DNA of 64,000 nt from Paenibacillus dokdonensis. GTDB taxonomy: Bacteria; Bacillota; Bacilli; Paenibacillales; Paenibacillaceae. Numbering within the stretch: the stretch's first letter is position 1; the number at the start of each line of letters is the position of its first letter. This document shows positions 24,724 to 32,973 of the stretch, piece by piece. A program made the translations under genes and the position numbers. The notes below the pieces were generated by a model that was not told the DNA's origin, did no database searches, and saw only the letters and a list, made by a program, of their open reading frames with translations. Location of the stretch: the NCBI RefSeq assembly GCF_004916975.1, contig NZ_STGQ01000001.1, positions 3,341,674-3,405,673 on the forward strand. The letters run 5' to 3'.

Positions 24724-25824
24724 TTAAGATTTTGGGGTTTCAGCCTTAATATGCGTCGGATCTTTGGCAGCTGGCTTTTGCAGCTGGTCCGATGACATCG
24801 TATCGCCTGGCTTGATTTCTTTCTCGATAAACCGGCTGAAGTTAGTTTCATAGAAAGTCGGTGACTTTTCCCATGCTTCTTTCGGTAGGGTCAGGATGAA
24901 TTCACCCTTCTCATCTGGTATTGTCACCTGATACTTCACATCATCGCCTACATCCAAGCCAACCATAATACCGGTATACAGTGCACCTGGAGCCTCTTTA
25001 CTGACCAGAGTTGGCGGCTCATCCTTAATGTAAGTTCCGTCTTTTGGCAAAGTGATATTGGTTTCGATACTCGTTTCATCCGGGAAGAAATACACTTTAT
25101 TCGGAGGCAAAGTATATTTAACCCCCTTGTAGCCTACTTCCAGATTGATTTCTTCATCATCCTCCGGAATATAGTACATGCTGTATTTTCCGTCTTTATC
25201 TGTCGGTGTGGACTTCGCAAAGCCTTCGCCGCCGTCACGCGTGATCCATACCACTGCATTTTCAGCCGGCTTGTTATCCGCATTTTTTACGATTCCATGA
25301 ATGCTATATTTATCCTCATGAACGACCGGCCATTGTTCGCCGTTCTTCATCTCTGCTTTGATGTGAACATCAACCTTGCTGGAATCTGTGGCATTCACGC
25401 TCGTATTCTGCACCTTTAGCGGATAGTACACTTGGAGGGGTGTTTCTGCATTCAGCAGCTTCTCCGATTCCTTCTTATCGATATCCTTACCATCGACTTT
25501 AGCTTTATCGATTGATGTTACCTTAATGTTCACCGTTGAAATCAAGCTTTGATCAACCAGCATTTCAAATGAGCCGTCTTTATCTGTTATCACAGTGTGA
25601 TTATTGTTACCAACCCTCACTTCCGCGTTTTCAACCGGCTTGTCACCGATCATCAGCTTGCCTTTTACAGGTTTCGTATGAGAATAATCCATACTCCATT
25701 GTTTGACTGGAAAGGATGTCTGGTCAACATTCAACTTTGCATCAGCAGCTTCTTTACCGCTGCCGCAACCCACTAGTGAAACGGCAAGCACTCCCAAAAT
25801 GGATAGTTGGGATATTTTACGCAT
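24724..25824 (-). CDS. Carboxypeptidase-regulatory-like lipoprotein, copy 1
   Basis: 366 residues with GGGAG 9 nt before the ATG. Lipobox SLVGC (Cys20). Beta-sandwich repeats of the carboxypeptidase regulatory-like type occur at ~55-95 (KGKLMIGDKPVENAEVRVG...KDGSFEMLVD) and ~175-215 (HGIVKNADNKPAENAVVWIT...DKDGKYSMYYIP). Paralogue of the preceding gene on the map. It follows the quinoprotein gene by 92 bp on the same strand, so the three probably form one transcription unit. A scaffold, substrate-binding or cell-wall role is possible; no enzyme motif is seen. Confidence 0.7.
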   Translation of the reverse strand: MRKISQLSILGVLAVSLVGCGSGKEAADAKLNVDQTSFPVKQWSMDYSHTKPVKGKLMIGDKPVENAEVRVGNNNHTVITDKDGSFEMLVDQSLISTVNIKVTSIDKAKVDGKDIDKKESEKLLNAETPLQVYYPLKVQNTSVNATDSSKVDVHIKAEMKNGEQWPVVHEDKYSIHGIVKNADNKPAENAVVWITRDGGEGFAKSTPTDKDGKYSMYYIPEDDEEINLEVGYKGVKYTLPPNKVYFFPDETSIETNITLPKDGTYIKDEPPTLVSKEAPGALYTGIMVGLDVGDDVKYQVTIPDEKGEFILTLPKEAWEKSPTFYETNFSRFIEKEIKPGDTMSSDQLQKPAAKDPTHIKAETPKS

Positions 25825-25916
25825 TCTTTTCGGCTCCCTTCCTAACTGATCCTAAAAGTACACAAGGACAGGCTGTCAAATGCCCACAACCTGCCCAGTG
25901 TGTTTATACCAACAGA

Positions 25917-27704
25917 TTATTTCTTGGAGTGTGCGCTGCTGTCGTCAGCACTGCCTTCATGACCTTGCGTTTTATCTCCGCCAAGACCAAAGACCATAAT
26001 TTGCGGTTTGGAACCACCTGTCGTTTGAACAAAGTAATCCTTGCCGTCTACAGTAAAGAAGGAAGGTGCAGCACCGATATTGTCACCCGTTGTTTGGAAG
26101 GTCCATACGAGCTTACCCGTTTTGATATCCATCGCGTTCATTTTACCGTCAAGTTCACCATAGAAAGCAAGACCGGCGCTATTGCTAGTAAAGCCGCCTC
26201 TCATCATATCGGTGGTTTTGTTTTGGTATGCCACTTTACCTGTGTTCATGTCAATTGCGGTAACTGTACCATAGGATTTGATATTATCTGGAGCTGCCCC
26301 CATGGATGTACCAAAAGCTTTGGCTCCAACGTAAGCATCATTGTACGCTTCATCCGTTGATTTTGCGGATTTAAGAACATTTGGTGCTTCGATACCAGGG
26401 ATCAGAACAAAGTTGGATTCTGGATCATAGGTTTCTGGTGCATAGTTTTCGCCGCCAAGTGTACCTGGGTATACCAGAACGCCTTCAGGAGTTGGTTTTG
26501 GATGGTCGATTTTTGCAAAAGGTACGCCGTCATAGATAACTTTGCCTGTTGCAGCATCCCATGCCCACCATTGACCGGATTTACCGCCTTCAACAACAAC
26601 CTTTTGCTGTTTGCCGTTCACCGTTGCATTCATCAGCATTGGAGAAGCAGCTGCGTCATAGTCCCAAAGATCATGGCTGATTTCTTGCTTAGCCCATTTC
26701 AATTTGCCCGAAGCTGCATCAACAGCAACAACAGAGTCAGTGTATGGATTCGCACCTGGACGATCCTCACCATAAAAGTCAGGAGCCGGGTTACCTACGG
26801 CGAAGTACATGATTCCGGTTTCTTCATCGATGGTTACAGGGCACCATACTGCGCCGCCACCTTGGTATTTGTTGCCTGCGAGCCAATCTTGGCCCTTAGG
26901 TGGTACTGTCCAGAATGGGGAATCCCAAGCAGGAGTCAGGTCACTGGCTTTGTAAGCCATAACGAAACCACGTGCGCCGTTATCGCCACCGCTGCTGCCG
27001 ATGTAGATGTTACCTTTATAGTAAATTGGAGCTGTTGTTTCATAGTAGCCGTTTGCAAGAGTTACTTCAGGCATCGTATTAGAAATTGGCTCCATTTTAA
27101 TCAGCTTGCCTGTTTTTTGATCCAGTGCAACGACATTGTTGTCGATAGTCAGCATGAATACTTTACCTTCCGCTACCGCCACACCACGGTTTGCAACAAT
27201 GCCCGCTTTTTTGAAATTAGCCGCTTGAGCTTCGTCAGGTTTCCAATGCCATAATTGCTTGCCGCTAAGCGCGTCAAATGCGAACACCTGGCTGCCGCTG
27301 ACCGATACATATACCACGCCGTCAGCTACAACAGGATAACTTTGGTTACCGTTCAAAATGGAACTGTCAATTTTCTTGAAATCTGCAGACCAGATAACGC
27401 CAAGATCCTTGGCATTGTCCGCTGTAATCCCTTTGTATGGAACATGGCGTGTATTGCCGAGATCATAACCCCATGTCGGATAGTTTTCAAACTTTTTGTT
27501 TCCTTCAGTCGCATCCCCCAGTTTGGAAGTAATTCCATAAGCGCTGTCCTTCGAGTCCGTGCTGGTGTTGGAATCTGTTTTTGCAGTCGAATCGGTTTGT
27601 GATTTCGTGTCATCCGCCTTTTTATCATCCGCAGCGGTTCCGCAAGCAGACAGCAACATCGTTGCAGCGATGATAGCACTAGCTAATTTCATTTGATGTT
27701 TCAC
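25917..27704 (-). CDS. PQQ-dependent dehydrogenase-like beta-propeller lipoprotein
   Basis: 595 residues. Lipobox LLSAC (Cys21), a Thr/Ser/Asp/Lys linker, then an eight-bladed quinoprotein propeller. Motifs match methanol/ethanol dehydrogenases: NRGVAVAEGKVF (Arg173), the metal-ligand region SGGDNGARGF (Asp241 where Glu is usual), GNPAP (Asn305), RPGANPYTDS, HDLWDYD (catalytic Asp348, second Asp350) and GGENYAPETYDPES. The adjacent-cysteine disulfide of MxaF is absent. Asp350 is the position that marks lanthanide-dependent XoxF/PedH-type enzymes. Likely an extracytoplasmic alcohol or aldehyde oxidase; the substrate is unknown and no PQQ biosynthesis genes are in the window. Confidence 0.8.
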   Translation of the reverse strand: MKHQMKLASAIIAATMLLSACGTAADDKKADDTKSQTDSTAKTDSNTSTDSKDSAYGITSKLGDATEGNKKFENYPTWGYDLGNTRHVPYKGITADNAKDLGVIWSADFKKIDSSILNGNQSYPVVADGVVYVSVSGSQVFAFDALSGKQLWHWKPDEAQAANFKKAGIVANRGVAVAEGKVFMLTIDNNVVALDQKTGKLIKMEPISNTMPEVTLANGYYETTAPIYYKGNIYIGSSGGDNGARGFVMAYKASDLTPAWDSPFWTVPPKGQDWLAGNKYQGGGAVWCPVTIDEETGIMYFAVGNPAPDFYGEDRPGANPYTDSVVAVDAASGKLKWAKQEISHDLWDYDAAASPMLMNATVNGKQQKVVVEGGKSGQWWAWDAATGKVIYDGVPFAKIDHPKPTPEGVLVYPGTLGGENYAPETYDPESNFVLIPGIEAPNVLKSAKSTDEAYNDAYVGAKAFGTSMGAAPDNIKSYGTVTAIDMNTGKVAYQNKTTDMMRGGFTSNSAGLAFYGELDGKMNAMDIKTGKLVWTFQTTGDNIGAAPSFFTVDGKDYFVQTTGGSKPQIMVFGLGGDKTQGHEGSADDSSAHSKK

Positions 27705-28454
27705 AAAAATGCCCCCTAATAATTAATATAATTGCTAATTACCTTGAAGCCTACAATATAGCAGCATCATTTCAACACTTTATTCAAACACATGCAAAGG
27801 AGCCCAAACAATATTATGTATGGGTGATCATCTTGGCCAAATGTCTGGCTTGAAATCGCATGCAATTTGAAATTCAGCGGTTTATATTGATCTACTTATT
27901 TGAAGACCACGCAGTGACTTTCCCAGATGCATGATAGACGCACAGCTCCGATGTTTGCTATGTTCATCAAGCGACTTTCTTTTTCACACCTTACAAACGT
28001 CTTACATGGAATAAGCAGATGGGGTTTCCGTTATTTATCGATATCGTCCTTGGATTTGCACTAATGCATCGGTTCATTAAATATCTGTTCAGGCTGTATC
28101 CAATAAAGGAATCTGCTTTTCATTACCCCTTTTCTTTCCGTTGCAAACTAAAGTAAGCAATGTTAATAAAATTACAAATAATGCTACCAAACGTTAAGTA
28201 GCATACTCCTCGTTAACAATTTCGTCAATATTTGTTCATATTACATTTTTGTCATATGATTATTGTCATGGATTTCTCGATTGTTTGAACATTCAAATAA
28301 CATTTCTTTACGTTCTATTAATCACTAAATATCATCTTGATTCTGCATATTCAAATTAATTTTATGTTGACACTGACATACGAAAAGCGTAAACTCGTGT
28401 TTTGTAATGGTTAATCAACTTAGCCACATAGATAAAAAGGGGAGGCACATAGAA
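27705..28454. promoter_or_regulatory. 750-bp divergent control region
   Basis: AT-rich intergenic region between the quinoprotein and the CuA cupredoxin genes. It holds no open frame with a ribosome site that I can support. On the minus side TGCTATATT, an extended -10-like element, lies about 60 nt before the quinoprotein start. On the plus side there is a good sigma-A promoter at 28367-28395. At 28221-28269 four related elements (TTCGTCAAT, TTTGTTCAT, TTTTGTCAT, TATTGTCAT) form an array that could be an operator. The length suggests regulated divergent transcription. Confidence 0.45.
28367..28395 (+). promoter_or_regulatory. Sigma-A promoter of the cupredoxin gene
   Basis: TTGACA (28367-28372), exactly 17 nt, TAAACT (28390-28395), with the ATG 60 nt downstream. 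Perfect -35 and four-of-six -10. Confidence 0.7.
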
Positions 28455-28841
28455 ATGAAAAAGAAATTATTTTCTCTGATCGCTGTCGCTGCTCTTTCTG
28501 CAACCGTTCTTGCTGCATGCGGCAACGATGATTCCAGTTCCAGCAGTGCATCTGATTCTTCATCTACCGCAGGCGGAGCTACAAAAGAAATCACTGTAAA
28601 CGCAAAAAGCTTTGAGTTCACACCATCCGAAATCAAAGTGAAAAAAGGCGACAAAGTGAAGTTGACTTTCAAAAACACAGAAGGTGCACATGGTCTGGAA
28701 ATTCCTGAGTACAATGTGAACCTGCAAAAAGATGGCACAGCCGAATTTACAGCTGACAAAGCCGGTAGCTTTGACTTTGATTGCTCCGTAATGTGCGGTG
28801 CTGGTCATGATAACATGACCGGTAAATTGATCGTAGAGGAA
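28455..28841 (+). CDS. CuA-type cupredoxin lipoprotein
   Basis: Translation begins at the ATG at 28455 (GGAGG 9 nt upstream) and gives 129 residues with the TAA stop at 28842-28844. Lipobox LAAC (Cys22), a Ser/Asp-rich linker, then one cupredoxin domain (~43-129). His79 plus Cys110-x3-Cys114-x3-His118-x2-Met121 reproduces the ligand set of the binuclear CuA site of cytochrome oxidase subunit II; the residue pair between the cysteines is VM, where Glu is usual. No transmembrane hairpin of subunit II is present. Probably a surface electron carrier, perhaps accepting electrons from the divergent quinoprotein (inference). Confidence 0.85.
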
Positions 28842-28877
28842 TAATCTATTTATTTGTCATATATCTTTCATTTAAGC

Positions 28878-28917
28878 AAAAAACTCTTCAACTTTGTAAA
28901 AGTTGAAGAGTTTTTTT
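28878..28917. terminator. Bidirectional terminator
   Basis: A 17-bp stem (aaaaaactcttcaactt / aagttgaagagtttttt) with a 5-nt loop. It ends the cupredoxin gene on plus and the DUF3006 gene on minus, whose stop it overlaps. Confidence 0.9.
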
Positions 28918-29146
28918 AATCTTCCCACACATCATCCATCATTTTTTTGATTTCTTCGCTGCGTGTACGCGTTAGTTCGGGGTTAGGGAGCCACTTATCT
29001 CCATTCCACTCCACAACATCGCCCCGCTTCACATGGGAAGCAACATTGATTTTCGGAATGTTTTCTACGCTTCCGTCAATTTCAATCTTGCAGTACTCTT
29101 CTTCGAATCCTTCAACATATCCTTTATGGCCTTTCACATGAGCCAC
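28916..29146 (-). CDS. DUF3006 domain protein
   Basis: 76 residues, starting with GTG directly after the TGA of the upstream gene (TGAGTG), so translation is probably coupled. It shows the short SH3-like barrel pattern of DUF3006: GYVEGFEEEYCKIEIDGSVENIP ... GDVVEW, followed by a C-terminal helix (EEIKKMMDDVWED). The family repeatedly accompanies secreted ComEC-like metallo-beta-lactamase proteins, as here, but its function is not established. Confidence 0.75.
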   Translation of the reverse strand: MAHVKGHKGYVEGFEEEYCKIEIDGSVENIPKINVASHVKRGDVVEWNGDKWLPNPELTRTRSEEIKKMMDDVWED

Positions 29147-30031
29147 TCACCTTTCTGTGACAATATGAAGTGAATTCCCGTCCGATGTAATTTCAATGGT
29201 ACCCTGTTTGTCATTACGGTAAACCTCGACTCCCTGCTTCTGCAAACGGCTTAACACCGCACTTTTGGGATGACCATAGGTATTATCTTTACCTACCTGA
29301 ATAACTGCATATTTCGGATTTACCGTCTTCAAAAACTTTAAGGTTGTGGATGAGTTGGAGCCATGATGGCCCACCAGCATGACATCTGCCTGCAAATCCG
29401 CACCCGAAGCGAGCATTGCTTTTTCACTTTCAGCTTCAGCATCACCTGTCAGCAGAAATGAATTTTTGCCATAGGTAACCTTCACCACTGCGCTCATATT
29501 ATTCGTATCCTCGTAAGTACCCTTTGGAGCAACCATTTCCACATGCACCTGATCATCCAGATCCCAGGACAAACCTGCTTTGGCCGTCTTGACTTTGAGT
29601 CCTTTGTTCTTAATCGACTTCAACAGGGATTCAAAAGTTTTCGTATTGGATTGCACCTTGGGCATATAGATGGTTGTAACCGGGATATGGTCAATAACCT
29701 TATCCAGACCTCCGATATGGTCCGCATCGGGATGCGTTCCAATGACAACATCAAGCTTGGATATATGGTATTTTTTCATGTAATCCAGCATCGTTTGTTC
29801 CTTGTCATTATTGCCTGCATCGATCAGCATTGTTTTCCCAGAAGGAGTGACCAAAAGCTGTGAAGCACCCTGCCCCACATCCAGAAAATATACCTTTAAC
29901 TTCTTTCCGTCCACTGAATCCGATTTTCCGGTATCCGGGATACTTCCTATGCTGCAGCCTGAAAAAGTGAATATACATATTGCCGCAAGCATGGAAATAA
30001 TCATTGTGTATGTACTCTTAGATGTTTTCAT
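29147..30031 (-). CDS. ComEC-like metallo-beta-lactamase-fold lipoprotein
   Basis: 294 residues. A signal peptide with lipobox TFSGC (Cys26) places it outside the membrane. Metallo-hydrolase motifs: FLDVGQGASQLL (~50), LIDAG (~72), GTHPDADHIGGLD (HxDxDH, ~97-109), TGDAEAESE (~197), and HHGSNSS (~222). It resembles the soluble hydrolase domain of ComEC without the channel, so it may be an extracellular nuclease or phosphodiesterase; the substrate is unproven. In one unit with the DUF3006 gene. ATG with AGGAAG upstream. Confidence 0.8.
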   Translation of the reverse strand: MKTSKSTYTMIISMLAAICIFTFSGCSIGSIPDTGKSDSVDGKKLKVYFLDVGQGASQLLVTPSGKTMLIDAGNNDKEQTMLDYMKKYHISKLDVVIGTHPDADHIGGLDKVIDHIPVTTIYMPKVQSNTKTFESLLKSIKNKGLKVKTAKAGLSWDLDDQVHVEMVAPKGTYEDTNNMSAVVKVTYGKNSFLLTGDAEAESEKAMLASGADLQADVMLVGHHGSNSSTTLKFLKTVNPKYAVIQVGKDNTYGHPKSAVLSRLQKQGVEVYRNDKQGTIEITSDGNSLHIVTER

Positions 30032-30049
30032 ATACTTCCTTTCACGCGT

Positions 30050-30901
30050 TTAAGAACGATATTCTGGATATAATTCAAAGGTTGCATTTTCGGCTTGGAA
30101 CAAGCCATTTTTAAAAGAATATTTCAGATTTATATCACCCACAAATTCCGAAGGAGAAACCTGAACTGCAGTTGTAGCGGTTAATACTCCATCCTCTACA
30201 GTATACCGCATTATACCGCCGATGCCCGGCTTATCGCCAAGATATTCTTTTTCAGTCATCATAAGCTCCGAGGGAATTGTATAATGATTCGCTTGAAGCG
30301 TTATTTCAAGCCCTTTCGCGGTATAACTGCCACTAAACTGTTTCAGAAACGCCGTATTGGCATCTTCAACAGGAATCAAGTCTCCCTCCGCAGTATACAC
30401 AAGAACATTGGACTGGTAAACTCCGGTACCGTACCCGGTGGTCAGAATAATAACGATTTCCTTTTGACCATCTCCATCCAAATCTTGAGTAATAATGAAC
30501 GGTGCGTAAGAGGGATTCGTTACATTGTATCCAGGTATACTGCGGCTAAATACAGAAGTCTGGATTTGAAGTTGGTCAAAGGTTCCCGTTTCAGTCTTGT
30601 TACCTGTAATATGAACGGTTTTATCCTCGGATTCGCCTATCGTAACTCCCGAAATTTTGTCTACCGAAACGGTATTGCTTTTCTCGTCATAGGATACTTT
30701 CTTCCCAAACAATTGACCCAGTTCTTTTAACGGGAGCATGACGATCCCGTCCACCTTTTGAGCTGCTTTCGCAGTTACAAGCTCTGTGCCATTTAGCATG
30801 ATTTTTATAGGATTGGCCTTTGCCAAGGCCATAATTGATGTACCGGATAACAAAACGACAGCGGCCGCCGAAGCAGCGATCATCCATTTTTTAAAAGTCA
30901 A
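30050..30901 (-). CDS. Secreted stalk-domain (copper amine oxidase N-like) protein
   Basis: About 283 residues. TTG at 30901 with AGAGGAG 7 nt upstream is the likeliest start; an ATG ten codons earlier has no ribosome site. A signal peptide (~residues 5-28) is followed by a copper-amine-oxidase-N-like 'stalk' domain (IKIMLNGTELVTAKAAQKVDGIVMLPLKELGQLFGKKVSYDEKSNTVSV). A beta-rich region comes next with an FG-GAP-like calcium-type loop QDLDGDGQKEIVIIL. Probably a cell-surface protein. Transcribed alone; the MBL gene starts 18 bp beyond its stop, so co-transcription is possible. Confidence 0.65.
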   Translation of the reverse strand: MTFKKWMIAASAAAVVLLSGTSIMALAKANPIKIMLNGTELVTAKAAQKVDGIVMLPLKELGQLFGKKVSYDEKSNTVSVDKISGVTIGESEDKTVHITGNKTETGTFDQLQIQTSVFSRSIPGYNVTNPSYAPFIITQDLDGDGQKEIVIILTTGYGTGVYQSNVLVYTAEGDLIPVEDANTAFLKQFSGSYTAKGLEITLQANHYTIPSELMMTEKEYLGDKPGIGGIMRYTVEDGVLTATTAVQVSPSEFVGDINLKYSFKNGLFQAENATFELYPEYRS

Positions 30902-31052
30902 CGTGAAGCTCCTCTCTTCATCGCATAGCACAGCTTTTGTGTAAAAGCTGCTACCCTATATCCATACTATGTTTTTTGGGGAAGCTTATCCAGCCAAAAG
31001 TTTGTAACCTTTACCAGTTGGCCGCTGCGCTTGTCTTCACGTGCTCTATGTT

Positions 31053-31562
31053 TTACTGCTCCTCGTTTGCGACCAAGCTGCTCTTGATCTCTTCAAAAGA
31101 AACAGGTTTGTAGTCCCATAGCTCCACACTGGCATTGAAATAATGCTGTCCCTCGTATTTCTGACTATGAATATGACCGTGAATATTCACGTAGGGCATA
31201 TGTTTATTCATATACATCGGTTCATGGGATAATATGAAAAAAGACTGGAACACAATCGGGTATTCACTTACTTCATTAAAACCGGCATCCAGCCACCATG
31301 CCTTGCTTCGTCCACGGTCATGGTTTCCCAGGATCAGAAACTTGTTCCCGTTTAATCGCTCAACAATAGCCTGCGTTTTTTCTTTATTATAAAAGGAAAA
31401 ATCGCCGAGATGAAATACCTTGTCCTCTCTGGATACTACGGTATTCCACTGCTTAATCATATACTCGTCCATCTCTTCGGCATTTTGGAATGGCCTGGAT
31501 TCAAAATCAATAATTTTCTGATGACCAAAATGATGGTCAGAAATCACAAATACACGACTCAT
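31053..31562 (-). CDS. Calcineurin-like metallophosphoesterase
   Basis: 169 residues with all phosphoesterase blocks in order: SDHHFGH (8-14), HLGDFSF (~51), LGNHDRG (~78), LSHEP (~111) and NIHGHIHS (~126). It belongs to the small cytosolic subgroup near YfcE/YmdB-type enzymes; substrate unknown (cyclic nucleotides, phosphoproteins or small phosphate esters are all possible). GGGAGG lies 9 nt before the ATG. Its neighbours give no pathway hint. Confidence 0.8.
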   Translation of the reverse strand: MSRVFVISDHHFGHQKIIDFESRPFQNAEEMDEYMIKQWNTVVSREDKVFHLGDFSFYNKEKTQAIVERLNGNKFLILGNHDRGRSKAWWLDAGFNEVSEYPIVFQSFFILSHEPMYMNKHMPYVNIHGHIHSQKYEGQHYFNASVELWDYKPVSFEEIKSSLVANEEQ

Positions 31563-31646
31563 TTTCCATTTCCTCCCTTATTATATATCCAATTATAACC
31601 TAGACTCTTTCACTTTTTTCAAATTTTATGGAATAAGTATATAAAA

Positions 31647-31678
31647 AAGCATCATCTTTACGGATAAAGATGATGCTT
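31647..31678 (-). terminator. Terminator after the 58-residue gene
   Basis: A 14-bp stem (aagcatcatcttta / ataaagatgatgctt) followed on the minus strand by TTTTTTATATA. Confidence 0.85.
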
Positions 31679-31686
31679 CCTGCTGT

Positions 31687-31863
31687 TCAACTGATAAAAT
31701 AACTTTGTTCTAATTCAACCTCTTCTACCCATACATCCTTAATAGCCGCATCTCGGAGATTCTTCCATATATCATAATAATCTTTGGTCATATATACCTT
31801 CATCCGAAATCTTTTCCCTATATTAAACTTTACTTTATAACCAACAATCTTTTCTTCTGACAT
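31687..31863 (-). CDS. Hypothetical 58-residue protein
   Basis: A short gene with AGGAG 5 nt before its ATG and a strong terminator immediately after. The product begins MSEEKIVGYKVKFNIGKRFR and is basic in the first half and acidic in the last (DVWVEEVELEQSYFIS). No signal peptide, membrane segment or recognised family. Codon use is AT-richer than in neighbouring genes. The control elements make it a credible gene. Confidence 0.6.
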   Translation of the reverse strand: MSEEKIVGYKVKFNIGKRFRMKVYMTKDYYDIWKNLRDAAIKDVWVEEVELEQSYFIS

Positions 31864-31956
31864 TGAATCTCCTAACCCCCATGAAACAATCTAGATAGGA
31901 GTAGTTTAACATATATCCATGTTCTTATGAAAAACAGATGCAACTTCAATCCAGAA

Positions 31957-32973
31957 TCAATACTTATCAACAATGGCTCCCAATACAGCTGCGCGAACAT
32001 ACCTCTTCGCCTGTAAAGCTTGCAATGATTCCGGGCTTCCCGTAACGACAACACCAATGTTATGCACATCGCCTTTTGTCGGCTCGGTTTTGTCGCCTCT
32101 TAATTTATCGAAAATCTGGTGATATTCAAAATCATAGTTTCCTTTCATCTTGAGACCGGCGTGAATGAATTCAATGAACTTTTCCTCGTTGTTCTCAAAC
32201 TTGTCCTCCTGATCGGCATAGGCAGAGTAACCAAACACATTGCTGCCGGATATCGGAAGATAAGGAACATTTCCTAAATACTTCACATAATGGGCAGAAT
32301 ACGTATCGACCCAGAACCATCTGGCATGAACACCAGCAGGCAGCATGGCACGGATTTCTCCGGAAGTGTAACTGCGGTCGAAGGAAATGGCCAGCTCTAC
32401 CCTTTTTTCAGGGTCGATCTGACCCAGCTCGGTGACCTCTTTCAGCATTTTGGTATAATGAACCGACGGATGGTAGAACAGCAGCTCTCTTTGCCCATTT
32501 TGCATGTTATAGGATCTGGCGAAATTCATGCCTTGCTCTACCATCTTCGGATCCGTGACGCTCAGTGGAGAGTACCCGCCATTATACAACGAAAAATGGT
32601 TCAAAACATTGTATTGGATATTCTTCTCCGACCAGGGAAGCGGAATGCCCTCGATGATTTTATAGGTTTGGAATTCCGCCGTTCCGCTCCAGATGCCGTC
32701 CACGGATTGAATATTGCCGAGATTCACATTGGGATCCGAAATTTGTTTGTAATGATACATGTCGTTATAAGCGGCATTCAAGCTGTGAGATAACAGTACC
32801 CGGTTTGCAATGAGCAAGCCCAGCCCAACCAAAACCGTGCATAAGACTGAAATGATCACGTTCCGCAGCATCGTTTTTCTTTTCGTTTTTTTCAGCAGCT
32901 TGTGAAAATCCTTCTCTTCACTCTCTCCGAGCTTTCCAAGCTCATCCAGTTCATCTGAAAAGTCATGGTTCAT
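31957..32973 (-). CDS. Membrane anti-sigma factor of the adjacent ECF sigma
   Basis: 338 residues from the ATG at 32973, which has AAGGAG 9 nt upstream; this start lies 11 bases inside the sigma gene. The N-terminal ~35 acidic cytoplasmic residues (DELDELGKLGESEEKDFHKLLKKTK) would bind the sigma factor. One membrane segment (RNVIISVLCTVLVGLGLLIANRVLL, ~37-61) and a large extracytoplasmic domain follow. It matches the sigma-factor-regulator N- and C-terminal domain families. The signal sensed is unknown. Confidence 0.8.
   Translation of the reverse strand: MNHDFSDELDELGKLGESEEKDFHKLLKKTKRKTMLRNVIISVLCTVLVGLGLLIANRVLLSHSLNAAYNDMYHYKQISDPNVNLGNIQSVDGIWSGTAEFQTYKIIEGIPLPWSEKNIQYNVLNHFSLYNGGYSPLSVTDPKMVEQGMNFARSYNMQNGQRELLFYHPSVHYTKMLKEVTELGQIDPEKRVELAISFDRSYTSGEIRAMLPAGVHARWFWVDTYSAHYVKYLGNVPYLPISGSNVFGYSAYADQEDKFENNEEKFIEFIHAGLKMKGNYDFEYHQIFDKLRGDKTEPTKGDVHNIGVVVTGSPESLQALQAKRYVRAAVLGAIVDKY

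Noticed and set aside
27705..28454. Possible riboswitch or small RNA in the 750-bp intergenic region
   Set aside because: I found no recognised aptamer core or independent terminator between the two divergent promoters; only promoter and repeat elements could be supported.
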